From assembly GCF_963675165.1 (NCBI RefSeq), contig NC_087381.1, forward strand, positions 2,666,001-2,730,000: a DNA stretch of 64,000 nt, given 5' to 3'. Position 1 is the first letter of the stretch. Each line of letters begins with the position of its first letter. This document shows positions 12,300-22,390 of the stretch, one piece after another. A program made the translations under genes and the position numbers. The notes under the pieces are model-generated. The model was not told where the DNA came from. It saw nothing but the letters and a program-made list of their open reading frames with translations, and did no database searches. This DNA comes from Halichondria panicea. Taxonomy: Eukaryota > Porifera > Demospongiae > Suberitida > Halichondriidae.

Positions 12300-12780
12300 A
12301 GACTATACCAACCCACAACTGTCCTTCCACATTATAATATAATTCGGGTTGTCTTTCAAAAAAATAAAAAAAATAAAATAAAAATACAAGAAGGAATATA
12401 GCTCTTACTATGAAGTCGTGGGAGGTCAAGGCCCGTGGTGTCTCTAAAAGTATACTAAAGCAGTTTGAAGGACTATACTGCAAACGTTTATGAACAGTAC
12501 AGCTTATCCATAGCATGAAACCATCCTATATAGCACTTAGATACATAATAACCCTGCAAGTTAAGCAATGTCCTTTGCTGTTTAGGCTTCACAGCAGGGA
12601 AAGAGAAAAGTTGACATGGGGTATTGCAAGCTAAACTCAACAAAAAGTAAAAACAGAGTAAAGACAACGGACTTAGAGCTTGTCAGTGGTGTAAACTTAC
12701 TTCTCTAGAGTACCTTCCAGCTTCTGAGTGATCGCTAGTTGATAGGAGAGCTAGAAACAGTTGAAATACAACCTGAGTAT
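12300..12780. other. Intergenic, no gene seen
   Basis: Right flank of the second foldback. There is an A-rich run at 12356-12390 (aaaaaataaaataaaa type). The 78-codon minus ORF reading through it is low complexity. I see no domain, splice pattern or repeat shared with the rest of the window. Confidence 0.4.
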
Positions 12781-12804
12781 GGTAAAAACTAAAATATTCG
12801 CGAG

Positions 12805-12868
12805 AACGCGGAGTGTTTCACAGGAATGGGATTGGAAACGAAAATGTTTGCGTGAAACACTCCGCGTT
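12805..12868. repeat. Short inverted repeat, 17-bp perfect arms
   Basis: aacgcggagtgtttcac at 12805-12821 pairs exactly with gtgaaacactccgcgtt at 12852-12868. The 30-bp loop contains gggattggaaacg, which recurs in part near 12990. This could be a very short MITE. No target duplication was identified. Confidence 0.7.
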
Positions 12869-13032
12869 ATAGGGCGTGGCTAAAACTAGTCAGCATGCTC
12901 ATTACCTGTCTTGGCTGCCATACAATGTGCATGTGCTGTACATAGAAATGGTGAAATTGATCACTTTTAAACTATAGATAGTAAAGGAAAGGGATTGGAA
13001 ACGCATCACGTGCACCAATGTGAAGTTTGGAT

Positions 13033-13615
13033 GGTACAGCGGTTTTCAGAGTTCTTGCATCCCAATGTCTAGAGCGGAAGTCACTGGTCACGTGATATTC
13101 CCAAACATTTAAGGTTGGACAACATCACGGGAGCACAAATATTGCTGAGTCAGGCAAGTTTTTTTACATGAGTTTTCAATATAGACAAAATTATTCGTTA
13201 CTAGTTATCCAGAGATGTCTGAAATAAGAGTGTAGCTTCTCAGTATTATATAAGGAACTGGTTGAAGTGACTACCCCGGTCTGCCTACTCATTTTGTGTT
13301 GCTGCAAGCTGATGTCAGTGATGAGTCATATAGACAGTAGAATCTCTCTCTCTTAGCTCCAGACATCCAGTCCTGTGTTACTAATAGTAGCTCACAAAAC
13401 TATTGGAAGTGCTTACAATCTCAAGGATAGCTTCAGCGGTGATGCAAAAGGCTTGCAAAGGCTATTTCCAAGGTTGATTTCTCCCAAATCATGTATTGGG
13501 AAAAAATCGGTTTAGAATGAAGCTAGACTCTTCAATCTTGTTATGTAACGGTTCACGTGACAGGTACTTCCGCTCTAGACATTGCAAATGCAAGAACTCT
13601 GAAAACCGCTGTACC
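13033..13615. repeat. Inverted-repeat element of about 580 bp
   Basis: Left arm 13033-13100 (ggtacagcggttttcagagt ... ctagagcggaagt ... cacgtga) pairs with right arm 13551-13615 (tcacgtga ... acttccgctctagac ... actctgaaaaccgctgtacc). The right arm ends 11 bp before the next element begins. The interior has no recognised coding sequence. Confidence 0.75.
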
Positions 13616-13626
13616 GCTGTTTCAAG

Positions 13627-14658
13627 GGGTTGTTATAAAACAGGGAATGAGAAATGAGGAAATGAGAAATAAGAAATGAGGAAATAAGAAATAGGAAATG
13701 AGGAAATGAAGAAATAAGAAATAGAATAATAATAATATATTTATGGTTACGATCATCACCATGGCATTAATTTTCATCACAATAATTATGACATTGTTAT
13801 AATAATAATTATATTATATAGATGCACAAAAGTAATGACTGATATCAGCCAAGAAGCTAGTAGGTGACTAAGTATTTAGTTATCAAATATATAAAATTAT
13901 AGTGGCACCTCCACACAGTACAGGTTGTCGGACACATTGTAAGAATTAAATTTTACCATCGCTTCAGATGGCACAGTGAGCTTTCTTCATTAAAGGTAGC
14001 ATCAGCTTTCACTAGGCATTGCTTGTGAGAATGGTAATGGGAATTGCTTTCTTCACCCTGTAGCGAGATTGGATATGATACCAGTACACTGAGTGTACTA
14101 ATGTCATTACTTCCTGCAGCTTTACGACAGGACTGGCAGATCATTAGAATTTGCTTGGTTTGACAAACAGTTTTGGAGGTTTCTTTGCTGTTATTTACAT
14201 GTAGATGTTGACATTGAGTCCAGTCCATTGACTATCACTTGCCCACCGGATTGTGAAATCATTGAATGTATTGCCAGTATAGCCACGCATAGGTAAATTG
14301 TTTGTAGGACAGTACATGTAAGTACCATTACGTAGGTAGATCTGATGTCTGAACCATGCCAGTCGTACATGGCACACAAGTAGATAGAGGTAGAGAGTGT
14401 CACACCGTGTACCAGAGGAACATAAGTTCTGTATGGTGGCAGAGCACCAGGAGACTTGTCACCAGGAGGTACGTACCTGTAGCTCAGTAGATGTTAGCTT
14501 CGTCTTCAGACTTGCTCTGCCCATAGATATGCTCTGCCTAACAGCTCATTTCTCGTTCTCATTTCTTCATTTCCTCATTTCCTATTTCTTATTTCCTCAT
14601 TTCCTCATTTCCTCATTTCTCATTTCCTCATTTCTCATTCCCTGTTTTATAACAACCC
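13627..14658. mobile_element. 1,032-bp inverted-repeat element with 9-bp target duplication
   Basis: The termini are GGGTTGTTATAAAACAGGG and its exact complement, followed inward by purine-rich gaaatgaggaaatgagaaat-type tandem subrepeats (13645-13725) mirrored at 14548-14640. A perfect 9-bp duplication, tgtttcaag, lies at 13618-13626 and 14659-14667. The size of the duplication fits the Mutator group, but the ends do not match the TAG...CTA family. Between 13950 and 14410 overlapping minus-strand frames of 91, 70 and 60 codons occur. I recognise none of them, and they could be a captured exon or chance. Confidence 0.85.
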
Positions 14659-14689
14659 TGTTTCAAGGCTACCACTTAGTTTGTAATTA

Positions 14690-16180
14690 GAATTCAATGA
14701 AATATTGAAATGTGGGTGTGGTTTTCGAAGTAATGTTATTTCCTGATTCATGCAATGCTTATACCCATGGTAACTGCTTAGTTATTCATCTAAGTCACAT
14801 GAGAGCTTATTGACAGTCATGTGCACCTTGTCATCTACTGAATGACACCAAATGCGCATAGCAACAGCCATTTGGCTACGAATGCGCACCTGGAAACTAC
14901 ACTACACTTCAATGATTACTGCTACAAGGATATTTTTACAACCATATAATCACTGAATAAGCGTTTTCCTTGAAGTGTACCTTGCAGAAAGTGAAAGAAA
15001 AAGTGTTATACTACTCTTTTGAAAGCAAAAGGTAAAGGACAAAATTCTTTGCAACGCTATAATCAGGATCGAAGTTAGACAAAAATTAATCATTTATACG
15101 TACACGCAGAGATAATATAGTACAGAAACACTTCTAAAAGTGAACGATAACATTTAAATGAATGAAGAGCACCTTGCTGCCCTCTCAGAGAACAGCTGGG
15201 TGTGTGGATCTCCTGTCAGAAACAAGATAGGCCGTTCTGTTATTAATATCGTTGGTATTCCTGCTCAGACGAAGAAGTGCATCTCCTGGAGGTTTATCGA
15301 TATGAAGACAATCAGTGTGTAATTACAGAGGAGGAAATTTCCTGCCTAAGTAATTGTGCTGAGTGAAAAATGGCTCTAACTCTTGTAATTTTGTTCGTCC
15401 ATGGGTATTTACATATCTCTACGTTCACAATGTTGTGCCGATAGCAATTTCCTCCTGTGACAAATGCGAATATTATTATGCTGGAGAAGCATGTGCTCAG
15501 TGAGAGGAAGGTGAAGTACAGTTATTCATTCAGACCTTGATACATGTACGTTGAATTGAACCAGACATCACAAATTAATATCGAAACATTACAAATGGCT
15601 TCGCTGAGATGTATTTAACAAGTTTTCGTCATGTTGCACCATCCACCACCATGTGCAGACCTTCACCTGTGAAGAGGCAAAAGAAGAACCTTAAGAACCT
15701 TGTTTTACAGTTGATATTTACTTGATAGGTACACAATACATGTTACTTTTCAAACTGTTATAACTCTTTTCACAAAATTTTGTCTAATACAATGTAGTTA
15801 TCAATACATACCTGAGAGCTTCCTTTATAATGTACTGCTTGTTACTAGTCTTAAAAAACACTTTACTTGACAGAAGAACATTTTTGCTGGAGACACTGTG
15901 CGTGTTGGCCAAAACATGTACTTGTACAAGCAACTACAACACAAGTTCTGTTCACTTGATTTTTATGAAACTACCATCAACGGAAAGTACAGAGTCTGTA
16001 CTTCCTGAATAGTCACATTTTAGACATACTTAGGAACTCCCCTTCCCATGGGGATGCTAAGGCCATACCCCATTTCCACTGGCTTGTGGTTTTTGGAATG
16101 TATTATCTTGTCATAATCATGTACTACATCCTGATAAACTAAGTGGTGAATTTTCATTGTTGTGAACAGCGGTACAGTCA
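14690..16180. other. Long non-genic stretch with weak coding traces
   Basis: A 54-codon plus frame (15158-15322) starts with an ATG and reads in natural-looking composition (HLAALSENSWVCGSPVRNK). A second frame over about 15260-15365 (EEVHLLEVYRYEDNQCVITE) would continue it after a shift, and 15440-15500 reads SCDKCEYYYAGEACAQ. Together these suggest a decayed Cys-containing coding region, but I cannot name a family. Elsewhere in the stretch I see no repeats or RNA genes. Confidence 0.25.
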
Positions 16181-16189
16181 GCTTTTAGT

Positions 16190-16640
16190 CTCGAGGCCAG
16201 ACTCCTCCCGGGGAGAGAGTCTGGCAAACAGAGTCACTTTTCTTGGTTTTCAGACAGTTACAAATGGGCGTGGCGGAAATGGGCGTGGTGACGATGCTAA
16301 AACTGGCTGGCTATTATCTCTACTCCCGTACAGATTTAGTGAGATTTGAAAGATTTTCTGTACTTGAAATAACATTTTTAGTTGATGTATATCGAAATTT
16401 AAGTTAGCTATTGCCTACTGGCATAGTTTTAAAAATGACAAAGGTCAAGTACTATCAACCTCCTCTGTGAAGTGGAATCATGTGACAGTTTAATTGCATT
16501 CTTGCGAATCTGATTGGAGATGTCAAATTTTGACATCTGAACCAAGAAAAGTGATTCTAAATGCCAGACCCTCTCCCTGGCACATGTCAGATCACGTGCA
16601 AGGGAGTGGTCTGGGGCCAGACTAGTCAAGTATCCCTCCT
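16190..16640. repeat. Inverted-repeat element related to the TAGTCTGG family
   Basis: The left part (gccagactcctccc ... gagagagtctggcaaacaga ... tcacttttcttggtt) pairs with the right part (aaccaagaaaagtgattct ... gccagaccctctccctggc ... ggccagacta). The ends read TAGTC...GACTA, like the element at 25597-26729. Candidate 9-bp flanks gtcagcttt and gtcaagtat agree at only six positions, so the boundaries are uncertain. The interior has two gggcgtgg-type direct repeats and no clear gene. Confidence 0.6.
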
Positions 16641-16659
16641 GCGGCTACGCCTCGAGGCA

Positions 16660-17990
16660 TAATTAGTGATAATCATCACTATGCAAATTTGATTTCACAC
16701 TTTATACAGCATGTGGTTGTGACGTAGGCCTGAAGGAACGCCTACTATGGTTTTAAGTGGAGTTGCGTAATGAACTCTTGATAGTGTGCATTATTATTGT
16801 GTAACCCTGCAATGGTATACATGTTCTGCATGCATAATTCTATAATTATTATAGTCTATACATGCAGTCAACATTCATGCAGTTCATCATGCAGTCTGAG
16901 CCAGTAACAGACCACATACAAAATAAATGGCCTCTAACTCCTATACTGTACATGAAGACAATTACACAGCAAAAACACTTAATATGCGTGCATCGTGAAA
17001 TTATGAAATGCATCATCGTAATTAATTTTAGTGTCATTTTAACAGAAATATATGTTATTTCTACATGAAATTCCAAAACATGGTTTCGTTTAACATGTTC
17101 TATGTTACTGTAACGAATATGCATGTTTTTACTGTGTAGTATCACTATATATAATAATTATAGGCTCTCATACACTATGCAGTATAATTATATATATATA
17201 TATAGCTACTCACCAGGGTAGTCTAGAACAAAAACATGTACCCAACGAACAATAAAGTGTGTATATATGCGTAGTAATTATAAGGATTGTAATAATTATA
17301 CTAACATTGAATCAAGCAAGTTCTGACAGATTTCATCAATCCTCTTTTCTCAGTCTCAATAACAACTCCACAGTAGAGCTCTATACAGTAAGTTCTGCAT
17401 ATATAGCCTTGATCCCAGGCCAGCCCCTCTAGAGAAAAGAGGGCCTGATATCCACTGTTTGCGGTGGGTGGATTAAATAGTAGTATATATTTTGTGACAA
17501 ATATGTTGTGCTATAATGAGTTTGCTACAAATCCGCCAAAATTACTATAGTACCCTAAAAACAGAGAAAAATGAAAACGCTAAAATTACTACCCGTTTAT
17601 AAGGCCACTACAACTTTGACTTTAGTTTCCCGTCAGGAAATTTTGAAATTTTGATATAGGACGAGCTGTCTATTACCATTATCCATTACTATGAAAATCA
17701 ATTACAAAATTTCACAAATAAACGTTTAATTTGAAATGTTCAGTCAACATTAGCAAGAAAGTCCATTTTTGGCATTACGTAATGCAATAATGTCATAATA
17801 ACAAATCCATGAGATAACTAGAGCACTAAAGTACAAACCCTCGGCTGGTGACATGATAAAGAAACCAGAAGAGTGATATAATGCAGTGCATAATAGTGAT
17901 GTTGTTATCATGTATGACTTGCACAGCAACTCAGGAGCAATAAAACTAAACCAGACTGGAGACATGCTGAAACATTTGAGAACAGGTAGT
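16660..17990. other. AT-rich intergenic region, no gene
   Basis: It holds (TA)n runs near 17190, many taattata motifs and a repeat remnant at 17500-17600 (ccaaaattactatagtaccc ... aaaaacagag) that recurs at 48835-48895. The pair of minus and plus ORFs at 16849-17145 is AT-driven. Near 17407 a partial ccttgatcccaggcc end of the TAG...CTA family is seen. Confidence 0.4.
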
Positions 17991-18023
17991 GGTACTATAT
18001 GGCGTGTAATTTGAGTCAGTATT

Positions 18024-18265
18024 GTGCCGGTAATATTGTCGCGGCAAAACATTTTTACCGGGACATTAATTTTGCCGCGGCAATATTTTTACTGGGACAA
18101 TTGCCGCGGCAAAACTGTTTGCCTCGGTAAATACCGAGACGATTGCCCCGCAAAAAGCAAAATTTTGTGGATGGGTAAATACCGCTCCAAAAAATTTACT
18201 GAGCCATTTGCCGCGGTAAAAACATTTACCGGGCCGTTTGCCGCGGCAAAAATATTTATCAGGCC
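18024..18265. repeat. Minisatellite of the palindrome TTGCCGCGGCAA, ~30-bp spacing
   Basis: Five or six copies of a 12-bp palindrome of the form TTGCCGCGGCAA, each followed by an (A)nCATTTACCGGG(A/C)C segment, occur at about 30-bp intervals. They lie in sequence that is otherwise strongly AT-rich. Several copies keep the whole palindrome while the spacing sequence varies. This could be a protein-binding array or only a CpG-rich minisatellite. The 86-codon ORF across it is a by-product of the repeat. Confidence 0.75.
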
Positions 18266-18289
18266 AAATCTAATCATCACGTGATGTGC

Positions 18290-19490
18290 ACCTGATCTGC
18301 CTCGTGGTATATTAGGATGTAGCTAGCTATACGTACGTGTATAGTGATCTTGTAGACTTGTATTTACCATCTTCAGAGAGTGTTGGCAAGCTATTAACAG
18401 GTCAAGAAAGAGAGCCCCTCTGTGTAAGATAAGTTTTAAGTAATTAGATAGCTCTTTTTTCAACTTGTGCATGCTATTATTTGGTACCTTTGTTTTTTAG
18501 CACTCCCACAAGAGCTGGTGATGCTATGCCGGAAGACCTGGCTAGAAATTGAAGACTTTCCGTCTGCTGAAGAGTTGTACTTCCCCATTGTTTTCCTGTC
18601 CCCCCCCTCATTAATCCCGATTGGGTGTACAGTTTTTGTTATTCTAAAACAAAGAAAAGATTATGAGTATAAATCAATACACTTGTTAAAGCTTATTAAA
18701 AGCTTTCAGGAGTAATCATTAGCTTCTTTATCTTCAGCAATGACTTCTTGTCGAACATAAAGGCAAGATTTAGTAGCAGAACACTTGCCTGGTCTATATT
18801 ACCACAGCCTCATCAGGGGACCCACAGGAACACATCATGCCTTTCCTATAACATCTGTAGCCTTACAGTGTATAGGGTGTCGTTAAGTAGAGACTTAGCT
18901 TGATACAATAAAGGGCGTAAGAACTCAGTCATCTTTGCACAATACTTCTATGTAACGGACTGTAAAATCAGAATACAAATAGTATACGGTTTATTTTACT
19001 GACAGTATATCCACAAATACACGGATTACCCCCTTTTTGGGGTAATGTACACGCATGTGCATACAAGGTATACCAGGCCGCCTTGTTCAAGCGGCCTGGA
19101 ATCGAGGCTAAGTTATCCCTTGGCCATATCCTATAGCAACTGCATGAAAACAGGATATATATAGAGAGGTTATATAGTGCATGGGAGCTGAGGATCCGTT
19201 TTGGGAGGTTTTCCACTGTATATAGCTATACAAAGCAATAGAATCTACATTGGTAGTATACATGCAGTGAAGGTATACAGTCACCATAATTATTAAAGAT
19301 GCACGCTCTAGAAACATAAATTCTTATGCACTATAATTATAATTATTAATACATTGTCAAGAGTCTATGTAGCTGCAAATAATTATACTTATGCAGCTTT
19401 AATTATATATATAGCTAAACTATATGCACAGCAAACTAGGATACTATAGGTCAAGTCCGTAAAGCAGTCCAGTAGTATTCCTTATGTCTC
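18290..19490. other. Intergenic, 3' side of the metalloprotease gene
   Basis: No convincing gene. It holds the second copy of the gcatacaaggtataccaggc ... atcgaggcta repeat (19050-19109), just after a small inverted repeat (ttaccccctttttggggtaa at 19025-19044). An 82-codon plus frame (18467-18715) shows ordinary composition (QELVMLCRKTWLEIEDFPSA) but no recognised domain. Confidence 0.35.
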
Positions 19491-21340
19491 TTAGCACCAA
19501 CCCACATGCTTCTTGGTGTACTCACAAAGGTTCAAATCATTGACGTCCATAATGCAGCTAGCTTGAGAAGAAGTGCAGGTGTTGCAGTTGGAATTTTTAG
19601 CAGTGCAGCTTCCCCTGCCATACTGTTGAGTGCAATTACATTTTGTGTATTCGTCAGGAGCGTTAAAAACATGTCCAACTTCATGAGCGAAAACCCTGTC
19701 AATCTGATTGGGACCCCAACCGTCATTGCTGTACTGCATGTATATAGGTCCACCACCAAAATAGGCATACGCGAAATGTCTTTGCCTGTACTTAGAGAAG
19801 AAAGCAAGGAAAGCACCATCAGCACAAGCGTGGTTTTTGACATATTGTACCACTTGGTCCTTTCCAGCTTTACCAGTTGGGTAACCACAAGCTTGGAGTG
19901 TAGGATTAGCAAACACGTCGTGGCAAGATGCATAGCTAGAGCAATAGGTTGGGTCAGAAGCAGTTATTGTTGCCTTCCCAGCATACAGCACAAACGACAA
20001 ACGAACCCCATTTTTCTGAGCCTGGTTTGCCCAGAATTTAAGTCCTGCCTGGCATTCACTTATAATCTTCTGATACTCACTACCGCTTATTGCTAAGCAA
20101 CCAGGACCGGAAGCAACAAGACTAACAGCGGCAATTTTCCCAGTCATAGTTTGGCGGTAGGGTGCATCTCCCTGAACACCTTCGTCTGAATCTTCTCGTT
20201 TAAAGGCCATTGGAGCCGTTTTTTCTGTCCAATGTTGAACCGTTGGTTGTGGTTTCATCTCATTTTCTCGTGCCATCCAGTAGGCATTAGCATGGCTTAA
20301 AGTTTCCGCCGATGCTGAGCTCGAAATATGGGCTGAAGCTTGACTGAAGCCATTCTGCTTGGCTACGTGAGAGGGGACGTTTGCAACCAAGAGGTTGTGA
20401 CCAAGTTGGAGTAGAACGTGGCCCCCAGCAGCTTCCACTTCAGTAGTTGCCTTGTCAATGTTCTCAGTGTGAAGCAACATCTCCTCCATGGCAGGACTCC
20501 TGCATGTATAGAGCAGATAACATGGAGTAATAATTATGATAGTACATGTAACGATCATGAAATTTGGTTTACTCTTGTGAGTCTTGTTTGTGGGATGGCT
20601 TTGGTGAAATATCTCCCTCGATCACTGCTCCATTCAAAACTGCCTGAAGTTCACTATACAAATAACAATAATAGTCCAACATAACTTGTATATATATACA
20701 TGATTGTACTATAAGACACATTGCATTAATTGTATAAGATGTGCATCGTGTTGATAATATAATTACCGTATAGCGCGAAAATTTCGAGGCACTTATATTT
20801 TGTGGAATGGCCTCTAAAAGCATTTCGTTGCACAACTTTCGTGGAATGACTGCTTACCGGAAGCCACGCCTTTAATCTTTGGACGTTATAGCTAATTAAA
20901 GAACAATTTTTGTGGACTTAATTTTCATGTAGGATTGCTAACCCACGAAATCCTCAAAAATTTCGCACTATACGGTATATTGACAGTGAGCTTTAATTAT
21001 ATATATATACCGTTCATTGATCATCGACTCAAGTTCTTGTAGGTCTCCGACTGGTTCAGGCACATCATCAGCTTTCAGGTCTTGTAATAATTCTTCAATG
21101 TCACTGATGAAACAAAGCAAAGAGACATGCATTCATCATAATTATGCTATCAGTAAGTATAATATAGGTGGATGCATGCATGCATGGTATAATGAGACTG
21201 CTGATACGAAACATATAAGAAAATGTATAATCTCAGGTCATAACTCACTTGAGCACTGCTTCCAGTTTAGCCTGTTTGTCAATCAGACCAGCTAGGGAGG
21301 AACAAATCATACAGCAAATCACAAGCAGCAGCAACTTCAT
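19491..21340 (-). CDS. Secreted zinc metalloprotease (HExxHxxxxxD type), four exons
   Basis: Exons read 21249-21340, 21011-21103, 20573-20653 and 19491-20499. All three introns have GT...AG ends and the phases join without a break, giving 424 residues. Residues 1-18 (MKLLLLVICCMICSSLAG) are a signal peptide, and a charged, Glu-rich propeptide-like region follows to about residue 100. The zinc site HEVGHVFNAPDE lies at about 361-372: two His plus Asp as the probable third ligand, with Glu362 as the base. It is followed by a Cys-rich end (CNC, CTSSQASCIMD, LCEYTKK, VGWC) likely held by disulfides. Similar HExxH..APDEY proteins are known in bacteria and marine invertebrates; the substrate is unknown. 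A paralogue is at 47157-49297. Intron 2 holds a MITE. Confidence 0.88.
20766..20975. mobile_element. 210-bp TA-flanked MITE (CCGTATAGYG family) in an intron
   Basis: The ends are CCGTATAGCGCGAAA and TTTCGCACTATACGG in inverted orientation, flanked by TA (20764-20765 and 20976-20977). It lies in intron 2 of the metalloprotease gene. Relatives are at 27922-28148, 57986-58213 and about 44937-45155. The TA flanks indicate a Tc1/mariner-type MITE. No coding capacity. Confidence 0.82.
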
Positions 21341-21415
21341 TTCGTTCTGTTGGCTTTTCTTGTCCTTTGTTGTTGATTGAAAATGTTGGGAGTAAAGTAA
21401 CTCCAAAAAGGATGC

Positions 21416-21422
21416 TTTTATA
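21416..21422 (-). promoter_or_regulatory. TATA box of the metalloprotease gene
   Basis: Reads TATAAAA on the minus strand, about 76 bases upstream of the ATG at 21340. The paralogue has TATAAAAGCAC at the same distance (49378-49384), and the stretch between box and ATG is conserved in both (gacaagaaaagccaac). This supports a real core promoter and the chosen start. Confidence 0.65.
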
Positions 21423-21559
21423 GCTACTATCCATAATTTGTTGACAATGCTCTCTAAATAAAATTGTTCCGGAAAAAGGGACTATACGTAACATTATAGT
21501 TAGGAATTTCACATCAGTTGCACACTCACCGATACTATATATTATAGGTGAACTTGTTG

Positions 21560-21800
21560 ACCCAGAGTATTGTAGAATACCGTATAGCAGGTTATTTTTG
21601 AGGCACTAAATTTTTGTGGATTGCCCAAATAAAATATTTCGAGGATTTTATTTTCGAGGAGAGGTTTAAGTGGCTACACTCCTACAGTAGAGAGGTTTCA
21701 ATACCGGATGTAAGCCAATTTTCGAGGCACTACATTTTCATGTTTCTGGGTCAATCCTCGAAAATCTTGAAAATCTTGAAAATTCCACTCAACTAACATC
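21560..21800. repeat. Degenerate repeat related to the CCGTATAGC MITEs
   Basis: Begins ataccgtatagcaggttatt and contains three copies of a tttcgagga / tttcgaggcac motif. Related starts occur at 37364 and 44451. The right end is not defined. Confidence 0.45.
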
Positions 21801-22390
21801 CTTGAGCGATGATTTCCCCAGAATGTAACCAAAATTCAGTAATGGGTTAACCCTTTACCTGCTGTTGACGTTTTGAAGCATCATAAAACAGTTCCCTGTA
21901 CCACGTCCCTCAAAAATGCCTGCCCACGGTAATTAAGAGCGCACAAAGTTGCTAAAATTAACGCATGTAGTAAAGCGTAAATGTCTCCCGTGTTTTGGCA
22001 TGCCCCTGACATGACAGAATTAAGTAATGTTTAAACAATAATTAGTATACATATATATACAGTGTACTCAATTGCTCACAGAGTTAGTATATATATATAA
22101 ACATCTGCATGTAACACACACAGTCTGCATGTGCAAAATGCAAGCAGCATGTGGAATATTGTGGCTGCACAATTGTAGTGGTCCAAAATCAGCCTATTTT
22201 ACTAACCTATTATTGTGACCGCCTACTAATTTTTGTAAGTCCCTATAATTATTTTGCTTAAAATGTTGCTAGTCAATTTAGTAAAGACCTGTAATATTCT
22301 AGTTCCTTCTTGCATGCGCGTTAGACAGCTTGCAAGTTTGTTCTGCATTATGATTCAGTCTATAATGTACCACTTGGCATGTTAATTATA
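21800..22390. other. Intergenic, no gene seen
   Basis: AT-rich with (TA)n near 22090. No ORF, splice pattern or repeat shared with other parts of the window was noticed. Confidence 0.4.

Noticed and set aside
16862-17145. Opposed frames of 98 and 68 codons
   Set aside because: Both strands open in AT-rich sequence; no homology or splice support.
19506-20096. 196-codon plus-strand frame
   Set aside because: Antisense shadow of the metalloprotease last exon; no domain, while the minus frame has the zinc site and spliced exons.
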